Shown: one piece after another, positions 34,795 through 45,350 of the stretch | Numbering within the stretch: the stretch's first letter is position 1 | Layout of the letters: each line of letters opens with the position of its first letter | From: Lojkania enalia | Lineage: Eukaryota; Ascomycota; Dothideomycetes; Pleosporales | DNA length: 64,000 bases | Assembly (NCBI GenBank): GCA_010094045.1 | Contig: ML986604.1 | Location: forward strand, 5,512-69,511 | Direction of reading: 5' to 3' | The notes under the pieces: generated by a model | Told to the model about the DNA's origin: nothing | The model's input: the letters and a program-made list of their open reading frames with translations, nothing else | Databases searched by the model: none | Program-made: the position numbers and the translations under genes

Positions 34795-36756
34795 ATGGAA
34801 TTGGTCAAACTACTGACTATCTACCTGCTGTTCGCAGCCGTCTCCTTCGCGAAACCGTTTGTGTCAACCGCGACTCCCGCCTCTGCGCCGTCCTTCACGT
34901 ATAACCGCACGCATTTCCTCCTCAATGGCGAGCCGTATCAGATTATTGGTGGTCAAATGGACCCTCAGCGCATTCCTTGGATGTATTGGCGCGATCGGTT
35001 GAAGAAGGCGCGAGCAATGGGGCTCAACACCATCTTCTCGTACGTCTTTTGGAACTTACTAGAGCCGACAGAAGGCATGTGGCTCAATGAAGGCGACAAT
35101 GACATTGCATCATTCTTCAGAATTGCCCAGGAGGAGGGCCTGAACATAGTCCTACGTCCAGGGCCGTACATTTGCGGTGAGCGCGACTGGGGAGGCTTTC
35201 CGACCTGGTTGTCGACCGTACCTGGAATGGTAGTCCGCTCCTACAATGAGCCCTTTTTGAAGGCCGTAGATTCATATATACGGCGCCTTGCAAATGATGT
35301 GCGAGCTCTACGAGCTAGCCGCGGTGGCCCAATCCTGATGATCCAGGTCGAGAACGAGTACGGTTCCTTCGGAAGCGACCACAACTACACTTCGGCCATT
35401 CGAGACGTGCTGCGCAGGAATTTTGATTTGGCCTTGTACACCAATGACGGTGGGGAAGAGTGGACCTTAAAGGGAGGATCAGTTCCTGGCGTCCTTGCTG
35501 AGATTGATGGCGATCCGTGGAGCGGCTTCAAGGCACTAAGACAATTCATCACGGACCCAGCTCAACAGGGTCCATTGATGAATGGAGAATACTACACTTA
35601 CGCACCTGATAGATGGGGATCTACTAACCAACACTATACTAGTAATGGTCGCTCCGATGTTGTGAAGTCTTTCGTGAAGGCTTTGGACTATATACTAGGC
35701 ACGGAATCAGCTTCAATCAGTCTCTACATGGTCCATGGTGCCACGAATTTTGGTTTCAGTAATGGTGCCTTATGGTTGGACAAAACGGTTGCGTTCACCT
35801 CGAGCTACGATTACGGCTCTCCGATGGACGAGAGCGGACGTACTACTGATTTGTATTACACTTTTCGTGAGACTATTCAAAAATACGTTCCCAAAGGCAG
35901 TATTCCTGAAGCACCATTGGATGTGCCAAGATCGGCAATACCCGCGTTCAATCTGGCTCCAACCAAACTGCTCTTTGATATTCTTGGGCACAAGACAACC
36001 AACAAATCCCCATGGACAATGGAGGAACTCGGCCAATCATACGGTTTCATCCTCTACGAGTACACGGCGAAGACCTTCGTTGAAGGCATTGTGAAGCCTG
36101 GCGATCGAGCTCGTGACCGAGTCCTAGTCTATGTAGATGGCGTCCGAAAGGGCGTCATCGACAGCCAGTACCAACGTTCACCAGAGGTCAATGTTCAATT
36201 GAAGTTTGGGAACAAGCTACAACTCCTCGTGGAGAACCTTGGAAGAGTAGCTTACTACTCCCGAGGCACACCGCATCGCAACTATCTCCAGGATCCATAC
36301 AAAGGCATTCTAGGCAATGTGACCTTAGGAACACTGGTATTGGATGGCTGGGACATGTATCCACTTCAGCTCGACGACATATCCGCCGCTACAAAACCCC
36401 CATTCTTGCCAAGTGATAGCTTTAATCTCTCTACGCCGGCATTCTACCGCGGAGTATTCAGCGTGAACAAAACTGCCCGAACTGATCCTGCTGAGATGGA
36501 CACCTTTCTGGCCGTACCTGCTGGTATCAAAGGTAATGTGTGGGTTAACGGCTTCCATCTTGGACGCTACTGGCGGGTAGGCCCGCAGCAGTCTCTCTAT
36601 CTGCCTGGCACGGTGATTAATCCAGATGGGCAACCAAATGAAGTCATTGTTTTGGAACTAGAGCCTGACAGGGTCAAAGGACAAATGATGGCTGTGGGAC
36701 AGAGCGATCGTGTATGGGGCAACAAGCCAGATGAAGATTGTCCACAATGTAGTTGA
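34795..36756 (+). CDS. Secreted GH35 beta-galactosidase, 653 aa, intronless
   Basis: The ATG at 34795 opens a signal peptide (MELVKLLTIYLLFAAVSFA). The catalytic barrel begins near residue 35 with a F-LNG-PYQIIGGQMDPQRIP block, followed by LNTIFSYVFWNLLEP and LRPGPYICGERDWGGFP. The acid/base Glu is in QVENEYGSF (Glu188) and the nucleophile in LMNGEYYTY (Glu265, family S/N-E-[FY]-[WY]). C-terminal jelly-roll domains include GILGNVTLG and FHLGRYWRVGPQQSLYLP, normal for the family. At 653 residues it is like the shorter bacterial/animal-type GH35 enzymes rather than the roughly 1,000-residue LacA-type fungal ones. It releases terminal beta-galactose outside the cell. Single exon and short type could reflect transfer from bacteria; that is inference. 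Confidence 0.94.
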   Translation: MELVKLLTIYLLFAAVSFAKPFVSTATPASAPSFTYNRTHFLLNGEPYQIIGGQMDPQRIPWMYWRDRLKKARAMGLNTIFSYVFWNLLEPTEGMWLNEGDNDIASFFRIAQEEGLNIVLRPGPYICGERDWGGFPTWLSTVPGMVVRSYNEPFLKAVDSYIRRLANDVRALRASRGGPILMIQVENEYGSFGSDHNYTSAIRDVLRRNFDLALYTNDGGEEWTLKGGSVPGVLAEIDGDPWSGFKALRQFITDPAQQGPLMNGEYYTYAPDRWGSTNQHYTSNGRSDVVKSFVKALDYILGTESASISLYMVHGATNFGFSNGALWLDKTVAFTSSYDYGSPMDESGRTTDLYYTFRETIQKYVPKGSIPEAPLDVPRSAIPAFNLAPTKLLFDILGHKTTNKSPWTMEELGQSYGFILYEYTAKTFVEGIVKPGDRARDRVLVYVDGVRKGVIDSQYQRSPEVNVQLKFGNKLQLLVENLGRVAYYSRGTPHRNYLQDPYKGILGNVTLGTLVLDGWDMYPLQLDDISAATKPPFLPSDSFNLSTPAFYRGVFSVNKTARTDPAEMDTFLAVPAGIKGNVWVNGFHLGRYWRVGPQQSLYLPGTVINPDGQPNEVIVLELEPDRVKGQMMAVGQSDRVWGNKPDEDCPQCS

Positions 36757-37045
36757 CATTGCGTCGTCGGGTAACGACTTGTGGCTTGCTAGTATGCATA
36801 CGCATATTCGTTCTGTGCCCCCTTGTAGGTATGGATAATGCGTCTGCGTGTAGTTCTCGTATCTTTTCATAATTTCAGGATCATTTTGATTCCTTTGATT
36901 GCATTGTGAAATCTACTACAACAATTTACGGTGCGCACGGTGCTATCTTTCCACAGTGACTTCGACTATAAGAGCGGCCAATCATTTTAAGTCGCATCAC
37001 TAAAGCACGACCATATTTTTCTAGAGAAATAGTTAACAAGCACAA
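36757..37045. other. Downstream region of the GH35 gene
   Basis: No gene seen. It probably contains the 3' untranslated region of the GH35 transcript. Confidence 0.4.
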
Positions 37046-38187
37046 GTGCCACCACGGACTTCGACTTGGACCACCAACCGACAAAGTACCCAGTCTCCTG
37101 ACGCAGCGTCCCTCAACGGGAATCCCGCAGAGCGCGTATCTTATGACCGGGATGAAGGTCGCCCTGACTATTGCACAGACCCAAGGAGACTGCGGTTCGA
37201 CCCCGAGCTACCCTGTAGTGCTAGTCCGTACCGTCCCCGTTTCTTTACCCCGTTTCTCTAAAGTAGATTCTCGGTCATGAACGTACAGAGCACTCGTCTA
37301 GTAGAGATAATGCCTCTCCCCCACTGGCTTGCATCCTTATCTTCATTCCACAAATGAACGCGTTCCGGAAGGCGGGCCTTTATTGGCGTATATAGCGGGA
37401 TCATTGTGGACGTAAATAGAGGCACTTTTATAGGAGTGAATAACGGAACTATCGTAAGGGAGAACCGCGGACCTATCGTGGGAACGAATGACAGAATCAT
37501 TGTATCCTCTCAACCCATTAGCCAACCCCGTTCTGCTATGCCTCGCTAGACTCCTCGCATAGACGTCTTTAGACCACCCCCAGAACCATATCCTCTCCAG
37601 AACTTCCTTTCGGAAACCCTCTACCTAAAGCCATGGGATTCGTTCCAGATACATCCCCTAGTCCCGGGATATCTTTTTTCGGTATGCATCCACGTTTTCA
37701 GATGCCATCTTTATTCACTCGCGAAACACCCCATGAAAGCCGGGCCATTCAATTCACCGCGAACATACCTTCCCCTGGCACTAAGGGCTCAACTCATGGC
37801 CCGCGTCAAAATGCACTACCGCACTTGATCACTCCGGTACCTTCGAACTTCCAGCTCTCCTCTCTAGCCTCAGATCATAATTCCCACCTCGCAATAGGCG
37901 CCGTGCCATCTACGACGGGTGGCTTTCAACTCCCTTCCATCCTCCTTCCGTGTACCGATCACGGAGCACGCATCACCTTTCATGAGCACACCACCGCTGT
38001 AACCAATACGCCCGAAAATATCGATCGCCCCATTGGCCTTAATAGCCTGGGATCCAAGGGCCCAACTGGTAGTGTTGATCCGGTACGGAGGAGGTGCGCG
38101 TATATATTTTGTTTGGAGTACTTGGATGAATGGTTAGTGGCCCAGAGCGTGATAGGGATGTGTGTCTTATTTGTCGTAGGAATTTGA
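37046..38187 (+). pseudogene. Decayed ORF for a low-complexity protein containing an octapeptide repeat
   Basis: One plus-strand frame runs from the ATG at 37046 with Arg/Asp-rich disordered sequence, through stops at 37,259 (TAA), 37,354 (TGA) and 37,549 (TAG), and carries the octapeptide repeat at 37,385-37,504. A second frame, open from 37,633 to 38,187 (184 codons), is Pro/Ser/Thr-rich with a hydrophobic end (VIGMCVLFVVGI). The continuity across single stops suggests a formerly longer gene, but short introns cannot be excluded. I recognise no family. Confidence 0.35.
37385..37504 (+). repeat. Five tandem 24-base units coding G-V-N-x-G-T-I-V-like octapeptides
   Basis: Translated in frame the units are GVYSGIIV, DVNRGTFI, GVNNGTIV, RENRGPIV and GTNDRIIV. 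Base identity between units is low while the pattern G-x-N-x-G-x-I-V is kept, so selection at the protein level probably acted before the gene decayed. Such regular spacing is typical of beta-solenoid strands. Confidence 0.6.
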
Positions 38188-38564
38188 GACGAGGTCGAGG
38201 GAACCCGGGCGATAATTATGAAGAGGTCTGATGATTGGGAGTGCGGTGGGGCTTGTCTTTGAGGAATCGAGGGCCGAGATGAGGGGGGGTTGAAAGGGGA
38301 AAGGGTTTAGATTGGGAACGATATAGGAAGTGTCTATAGAAGAAATAGAACTTATTATCAAGGCTGCAAAAATATAAAAGTAAGATATTAGTTATTAATT
38401 ATTTCTTATATTACTATTTCTTTTCACTAATATCATTTATTTTTTACTATATATATTAGAAATAACATATCGTACAAGCCAGATGCGTGCACAAGTGAGC
38501 TGCGCACCTTGTCAACCATCTCGATAGTTATAGGCATATATCGCGATAATGCCAGCAGGAATAA
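38188..38564. other. AT-rich spacer
   Basis: The stretch 38,350-38,470 is very AT-rich with poly-pyrimidine words. It may be a further small RIP-affected relic next to the transposase tails. No coding meaning seen. Confidence 0.35.
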
Positions 38565-38840
38565 GAATAATATTTTGTTAGGAGATAGATAGACTATTTT
38601 TCTGCCTCTGCGCAAGTTCTAGAGTTATACCTGGCCTTGCCGCAGCGCCTGCAGTGCCGCTGGTGCGGTGTGCTAGCCTTTCTGCGCTTGACACCTGCGC
38701 GCTCTTATCTCCTAGCTGCTCACCTACCTCTTTTTGAGCAGCTATCTCAGTAGCTTCTGCACTAGTAAGACTACCTTGCTTCTGTAAAACCCGTCTTGGC
38801 CACTTTTTGCGTTGCGATAGGGCCTTATTTGCTTCCTGAA
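38565..38840 (-). pseudogene. C-terminal tail of a pogo/Fot-type DNA transposase
   Basis: Minus-strand reading gives ANKALSQRKKWPRR, then VLQKQGSLTSAEATEIAAQ and, after a frameshift, HCRRCGKARYNSRTC. This is the familiar end of fungal pogo-family transposases: a basic linker, a QGGSLTV-like block and a zinc-knuckle tail (C-x2-C-x4-H-x4-C, His here Tyr). The catalytic DDE domain is missing. Confidence 0.65.
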
Positions 38841-38902
38841 GCTGGGTAACATATATCGCTTAAGGAGGAACTCTACAGTTGCAGGTGGGCTAACGCCTAG
38901 CT

Positions 38903-39031
38903 ATAGTGGTTGAAAATAGGGAGCGGGAGCTGGAGGAGCGATTCAGTAATCCTGCACGCCAGCTCGCAGCACCAACGTGCTCAAAGTGCCATATTCAGGG
39001 CCATAAAAGAAACCAGTGTGCTAGCGTCTAA
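38903..39031 (+). pseudogene. Tail of a second transposase with an intact zinc knuckle
   Basis: The plus strand reads ENRERELEERF, then CSKCHIQGHKRNQC followed by a stop at 39,029-39,031. The C-x2-C-x4-H-x4-C pattern is complete. The acidic helix before a knuckle and the position at the very C-terminus fit transposases of the pogo type, but only 43 codons remain, so the family is not certain. Confidence 0.45.
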
Positions 39032-39249
39032 TAAAGCTCTGTGTAGAATTTTATCCTATTTGATTCTGTTGTTGTAGTATAATCATGCAAAACTGCGCAT
39101 TGGTTTTGGTGTGGTGGCCAAATGAGTGATAAAACACGTTACAATATACTTCTCTACTGTATCCTAGACCTACAGGTCACCACAACCATTAGCGCAACCA
39201 TCAATATAACAGCCATACAGTCTCCACCCACTTTTGCTTATAGCTATAA

Positions 39250-39828
39250 CTCGCTCAAATTCCAGGCAATCTCTAAGGACACTATCTACGCAAGCTTTTG
39301 AGGCACTAGTCTAGTTCTATATAATTCAGAGGCAGTGATATTAAAACTTGATGTGAAGCTTCGAACACCAATACTGCATGTACCAGAGGCCCTCGTATAG
39401 GAAGCTAAAACACCAAGCAACAAGCATGAATCAGAGGCTTAATCAGTATTAATTACTGATCAGATTTGAAGGCATAGGGGCTTATTACCTGCCTCTATTA
39501 TTGCAGCGATTAATCAGCTTAAAAAAGGTGCTAAGGGAATGCTTTATTCAGCTGAAGTGTCAAATCGTTAGCCTTAAGAGGGCACAAGACCACCGCAATA
39601 TATAAATAGCATAAAATGCAGTGGATCCAGAAGCAAGGCACCTTATTAAAGGCAAAGGGACAGGAGATTATGGCTCAAAAGGGGGTTGAGCAGTTGCTAG
39701 AGGGCGAAATACGTCAAGGTAAGGGGCGATCAGGTGCAAGCCGGCAGACTTCTACACGTTACAGCCGCTACAGAGAGGCTACGCATAACTCATGTACGTG
39801 TGAGAAGGGTACTATAGATACTATTTGA
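39250..39828 (+). pseudogene. C-terminal part of a pogo/Fot-type transposase, with nonsense mutations
   Basis: The plus strand reads SEAVILKLDVKLRTP (family end of the DDE domain, P-x-V-L-x-K-L-x-V-R-L-R-T-P), then SIIAAINQLKKGAKGMLYSAEV, then QWIQKQGTLLKAKGQEIMAQKG and finally REATHNSCTC. In-frame TAG codons at several Gln or Trp positions fit C-to-T changes at CpA sites on either strand. The N-terminal DNA-binding and most catalytic sequence is absent. Confidence 0.7.
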
Positions 39829-39981
39829 TCGAGGATATATATTATATTGGTAGTATCTTAATGCGTTGTGAAAATATATCGCTGGAACGGTCGAAAAAAT
39901 TAATGAGGTGGCGCGCTCGCTTGTCACTGACGTTATATAGAGTTTCAACATGGGCAAATTAGTGCTCTATAGCCGAGAACA

Positions 39982-40905
39982 TCACTCTGTTCTAGCAAAA
40001 GGCCAACCGAGAACACCAATAGTAAGAAGGAAAGGATCTTTCTTCAATTCATGGGCCCGTGCCTCCAGTTCATCCACGTCCCAGTTGATCCACAAAGCTC
40101 TCCCACTCGGCATACAGCGACCTCTTTCACTACAAAGCCACAGCATAAATCCAGCCGAAAGCTCGACATCTTCGTAGTTCAAGATCGTCCTCAAAGCCTC
40201 TGGGTCCGGCGCCATGGCGATACTACGTTTGCTCATGTCTGTGTCGATGACCCCGGGGTGAATTGCATAAACTCGAAAGTTATCCGGGTTCTCTACCGCC
40301 AAGTATTCTGCGAATTTGAACTCGGCAAGCTTGGTGATGGGGTACGCGGCTGGTACCGATTTCATTAATGAGCCGGGATATACTGCAAGAGCGGAGCTGA
40401 GGATAATGAGAATTTTTGGGTGCTTCTCAGAGGGTGGGCAAGTACGCAGAAAAGCCTGCGCAACAAGAAAGGAGCCTTTCATGTTCACCTCGAAAGCTGT
40501 CCAGAAATTGGAGACGCTGGTGTCTTTCAAGAGACCCTTGTCAGGGAAATATCCAGCGCTGTTGATCACGATGTCGATGTCCCCGAATGTACTTTTAGCT
40601 GTTTGGAAAGCGAAAGGTACTTGATATTCGTCGCTGACGTCTAATGGGATAATCAAGACTTCTACTTTCTTTCTATGCGAGTCGATCTTCAACTTTGTTT
40701 CTTCGAGCGCATCTTTGCGTCGACCGCAAAGGATTAAAGCCTTCGCATCGGCTTGAGCAAATTCAATTGCCGTTGCCTGCCCAATTCCGGAACCCGAGCC
40801 AGTTACTAGAACAACTTTGCCTCTGGCAGAGAGCTCGGGTTGCGTCGGGGAAATGAAAGGATAGGCTTTCTTGTGAAACTTGGATGTAAATGACGGGGTT
40901 GACAT
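39982..40905 (-). CDS. Short-chain dehydrogenase/reductase, 307 aa
   Basis: This is an intact single-exon SDR. The cofactor loop is TGSGSGIG (residues 35-42), followed by LCGRR, the usual NADP-favouring basic position. NSAG is at 115-118, the catalytic Ser in ILSSALAV (about 170), and Tyr-Lys in YPITK (Tyr188, Lys192), then AIHPGVIDTDM. Length and architecture are those of classical cytosolic SDRs with a 25-residue N-terminal extension and a C-terminal substrate loop. The substrate cannot be deduced. It differs clearly from the dead SDR at 22.7-23.6 kb. The neighbouring transposase tails lie less than 200 bases past its stop codon. Confidence 0.92.
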   Translation of the reverse strand: MSTPSFTSKFHKKAYPFISPTQPELSARGKVVLVTGSGSGIGQATAIEFAQADAKALILCGRRKDALEETKLKIDSHRKKVEVLIIPLDVSDEYQVPFAFQTAKSTFGDIDIVINSAGYFPDKGLLKDTSVSNFWTAFEVNMKGSFLVAQAFLRTCPPSEKHPKILIILSSALAVYPGSLMKSVPAAYPITKLAEFKFAEYLAVENPDNFRVYAIHPGVIDTDMSKRSIAMAPDPEALRTILNYEDVELSAGFMLWLCSERGRCMPSGRALWINWDVDELEARAHELKKDPFLLTIGVLGWPFARTE

Positions 40906-41329
40906 TTCGTTTTGCGGTCTGTGAGTGGCATCTATCCACGAGCTTACTTTCGAGTAAAATTGATGTTGTTGTAGGAGCGTATTATAGAGGTAAAGAACTC
41001 CGCATAAATGAAAGAGTTCGGATGAGGGGCACGAAAAAAAAGAAGGTGCTGAGGCTTAATAAGTGTGACACGACATGTGGGGTCCAATATCCTACTTATT
41101 TATGAAGACCTAGTAAATCATTCCTTTGGAATTTAACCGGAATGCTCGATAGGATGATCCAAAACCCACAGTTGAGGTAACAGTTTGTCACTGCAACCCA
41201 GATGAACTGGATATAATATTGAGAGAGCGGTGTCTAAGAGTGTCTATCTGTGTTCTAATTCTTTGCCCTTATCGCGTCTTTGAACCCCTGAGAGCTATCT
41301 TCATGGAGCCTTAGATATGACGAATTTAT
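40906..41329. other. Intergenic region between two minus-strand genes
   Basis: It contains the SDR promoter and the 3' end of the AAA ATPase gene. No additional feature seen. Confidence 0.4.
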
Positions 41330-43426
41330 TCAGTCGCCGCTGAAGAAGCTCACTTTTCTCTTCTCGTTCGCTTTCCGGAGGTTTAAGACTGTCTCCAAAT
41401 GACTCATACCGAGACATTCGTCTTGCTTGCTCGCCAGCAGCTGAGCTATCTTGAGAGTATTCTTGATCTGTCTTCCGTTCAACTGCGCCTTTGCTAAGCG
41501 ATCTAATTCTGCATCGGTAAAGGCACCAATATTTGAGTGCTGGGCCTCGAAGCTCCGATCTAGGAATATCTGCCAGATATGTCGACGCGACACCTTGTCG
41601 AGTTCATTATAGTTGAGAGTTAGATGGATTCTAGATTCAAATGCTGCATCCATATTCTCAATGCGGTTGGTTGTGAGAAACAATATGCCTTCAAAATATT
41701 CCAATAGCCGTAGAAAGACAGCTACAAGCTTGTTACGGTTAAGGTCAGTAGTGCTGCGAGCCTCCATGAACACGTCTGCTTCGTCAAGAAGAAGAACTGC
41801 CATTCGAGTTAGTACAAAGGGTTTATTTCATATAGCATAGCAACACCTACCAGCGTTCCACTTCGCACACATCTCCAGGATATCATGCAATTCTTTCTCA
41901 AGTGTGTCAGGCTTAGACCCCAAGTCAGCAGCCCCAATGCTATACAGAGGTGCTTTCATGGACTCGGCGACACTCTCTGCTGTAAGAGTTTTGCCGACTC
42001 CAGGGGGTCCAGTCAGGAGCATGATAATGCCTTTGCCTTTGCCTTGGATGAAATCATCGAAATGGTCACGGTATTTTGCTTGTGATTCCGCGAAGGCAAG
42101 AATGAGATTCTTCTGGTCCTGTGGCGCTACCAGATACTTGAAGGCATCATTGTTCCATTCAATATCTCTAATATTGTCGATGTAAAAGTCCAACCACTTC
42201 CTGTCGTGAAGTGAATATCCTCTGACCGTGGGTATGGCGAGGAGAAGTTGCTCATTGGTAAGAATGGACTTGGTCTTGCCATTTACAGTCGGTCTTTTAC
42301 CAATACCACGAACCTCTCTCTTCCCAATATATTCATCAAGCACAACTACGTCGTCTTCCGAGTCTTCGTCGGTCTTATTCTGACTTTTTGTGCTAGCAAC
42401 CTCTTCCGAGTAATCTACCGTCTCAATGTATTCAAGGCTCACTTTGGAGCTGGAGCGTGAATATGACGATAGGTTGCCGTACTGCGCCCACGATGATGCA
42501 TCAACAATGATGCGGCCGTTAACATTGTATTTCTTCATCTGACCACGAGGCCCCTTTGCCAGCGCAATGCCATAATAAGAGACGAAGTGGTATCCTTTGT
42601 AGGCCTCAAACATTCGGCCGCGCTTGGTTAGTTTCTTCTTCAATTCCTCGAGATCCGAGTGAAACTCTAAAGGAAAAGCCTCCAACTTGGCAATTGTCTT
42701 TGTACCGCGAAATCCGGCGATGTACAGAGTCTCTTTGTTCATACCAAATTGTGTACCGTCGAAATCAACAAACTGACATTCGAGCTTATAGAGTTGATTT
42801 CCGTTCCTCGTATCCTGTTTGCCGCTGACGAGCTTGTAGAGGCGGTCACGGCCCTCGATGTTATGATAAACTAGGCAGCCAGGCTCGAAAATTGTCCACA
42901 TGTACTTGAACTTCATGACTCCGTTCTTCACGAGGTCTCTTTTTTCTCTGATGAGGGCGGCTAGGTCTTCCTCTAGGATTGAATACAATAACTCCATATG
43001 CTGCGCAGGATTCTCGAGATTATCTGATGTCTGATCGGAGTTGTCCAGCTGTTGCTTTGCCTTATCACGGGCAGCCTTGAGCTTTTCCCATCGGTGTACA
43101 AAACACTCGAATGGGGCGTTGAATTCCACACGCTCGAGCTCTAGTGTGATACCTGGGTACTCATCCAGGACTTGAGCTAACATTTTTTTTAAATGTGGGC
43201 TCTGCACGACAATTGAATGGAGGTCAAGTACTTTGTCGGGTTGCGTTGAGAGCCTGTACCGTACTACCAATGCATGTTGTGCAGATTTTGCGTCCTCGGC
43301 TGGCGGTCCAACTCTCTCTGGGAACGTGGTGGACCATCTATTTATGCCAAGCGGGTCTTCATAAAGATAGTGAATAGAAGCTTTGGAACCAGGAGTGGCC
43401 AATTTCTCCTTCGAATCCGTAGGCAT
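41330..43426 (-). CDS. AAA+ ATPase with DUF7025-like N-terminal region, 680 aa, one intron
   Basis: Exons 41851-43426 and 41330-41796 join across a 54-base intron (41797-41850, GTAGGT...CAG), splitting a Val codon inside the run NAVLLLDEADV; 681 codons. The N-terminal 250 residues include a FEPGCLVYHNIEGRDRLYKL block of the DUF7025 type found in fungal AAA proteins. An acidic linker (DEDSEDDVVVLDEYIG) follows. The AAA core has Walker A GPPGVGKT (from residue 473), Walker B LLLDEAD, sensor 1 LTTNRIENMD and an arginine-finger region FESRIHL. The C-terminal helical lid is complete. Such proteins are probably remodelling ATPases; substrate and location are unknown, with no signal peptide or membrane segment. 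Confidence 0.92.
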
Positions 43427-45350
43427 GGCTATGCTTGAGGCTTCTCTGCGCGGAGGTGGGAAATGACGAAGTCAAATTTTTTGCCAATAACTTTGCCAAA
43501 AAATGGCTAGAATTAAGGGTACTCATATATGCCCAAGGAGCAAGACAGGTCGCATACCTGAATTGCTGCCTACGAGGTGCGGGAAGCCTAAATTAGCAGA
43601 ATGATACACTCATAACCTTGCCAAGGGCCACACTTGACTTCGCGGAACTAATTAGGTAAAGCACGCCTTGGCGTAAGGTGCCTCAATAGAATTTAGAGTC
43701 TAGATCGACACTCTAGCAAGGGAATAAATAATACGCAGATCATGTAAAACTACTTATGGAGTCTGACGAGATGACGGGAGTAACGAGACTGCGCTAGATC
43801 TCGAGGCGCCTCATGCATGCTTTAGAATAACAATGCCTGCATTCCTAGGCTGCCTTAATATTCGCGTACGACACTATGGTCCCGCAATCGAGTCTCGTAT
43901 TAACGAAAGACTCGAACAAACAGTCACCCGTTTCTCGCAAAGACCTACGATCTTAGTGTTTGATTATGTTCTTTCGTTTCCGTAAGCTTACTTGGTTTAG
44001 TGAGTCATTGATTAGCAGCGCAATCTACGCAACTTTCCACCCAAGAACCGACCAATCATCTATACTCCTCGGTATGCTCGACTCGCTTATCCGAAATTGA
44101 TCCCGAAGCTCCCGGATTATTGCTTTTTTCACATAGACGAAGGTCCGCTGGAGCATACCTTCCCCTATAGCCACCTAACGAGATGAAGTGGACTTAAGGA
44201 TCTATTTCTTCAATCATACAACGCCACTATACATTGGTTTGTCTATTATACTCAAGAAAACGCGTTGATGGCTAGAAAATCTTTTCCGCAGCTTTAGTAG
44301 ATAAATACCATTAGACACCAATCCGGCAATCGGATCGCAAACGAAACCCGGAAAATCGCCTTGGCGGTGTTCGCGATAATTAGCTCAAACTGTATAATAG
44401 TATTACTGCGTAGGGCTCGAGATTTATCGGGGAGCATTCCATTTATGAATGCACATCGTCTATTAGATACGGAGATTCATTAGCCGCTTCATGGACTAAA
44501 AGAGAAAACGGAAGAGGCGAGAAGCGACAGGATACACGTAGATTTCGAAAGTCGTTCGATCGCCGTCTATGACTTGGACGACGAGCCGACTCATGACGGG
44601 ATTATACAACATAAGGCAGAATCCACTACGCAGTTGGCCGGTTGCGAAAGGATCCGCTTAATGATAGTAGATATCTTCCATCGCGAGGCTTCTACTTGCT
44701 ATTGGTGGGATATCCTCCGTTGTAGTAATGGTCTGGAAGTAGAACTCAATTATGGTACTGACCTCAAAGTGTCTATCTACTCCTGTAGAGGATTTACTCA
44801 GCTTTTCTAGCAAGGTGCGATATATTGAGAGCTTTGTGGGGATCCATATGGCTCTCTGTCGATGAGGTTCGGTGGCTACCGTCTGTCCACTATTTGAGAA
44901 CTTTGATGGCCATACAACCGACTGTGGGCAGAGGCACTGTTGCCTAATCAGAAGTCACTCATAAACTATTGGTTTTCTGGCATTATGCTCCCCATTTCAA
45001 CTATGCCCCAATGATAACTTGTATAAAATACGATTCCTTTTTGAAAGCGGGTAGCTCAAAGTGGCCTAGTGTAGCTAGGATCTAGCTCCTCCGAAGGCTG
45101 CCATACGCATCACCGCTCCTGAACCACCAAAAGACTACCCCGCTCCGATATCAGTAATAGTACAAAAGCGATAAGTCTCGCACTAATTCGTGTTCAATTT
45201 CTTTCCTTGAACTATAGAATCGATGATGCTTTGTCTCTAATTCGTCTCACTACACGAGGACTCGAGGGATACCGTCCACAGGTTTTTCTTGGCCAATCAG
45301 CAAGCTTACCTCTTGCCCTAACCCAGCTTCTTCCCAACCGAAGAGCAACC
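43427..45350. other. Long gene-free stretch
   Basis: Frames are short, and the longest (44,574-44,810, 78 codons) shows no motif. The region includes the upstream sequences of the AAA ATPase (left) and of the 605-residue protein gene (right). No repeat seen. Confidence 0.45.

Noticed and set aside
37194..37207. GGTTCGACCCC-like word resembling a tRNA T-loop
   Set aside because: No matching D-arm, anticodon arm or acceptor stem could be folded around it.
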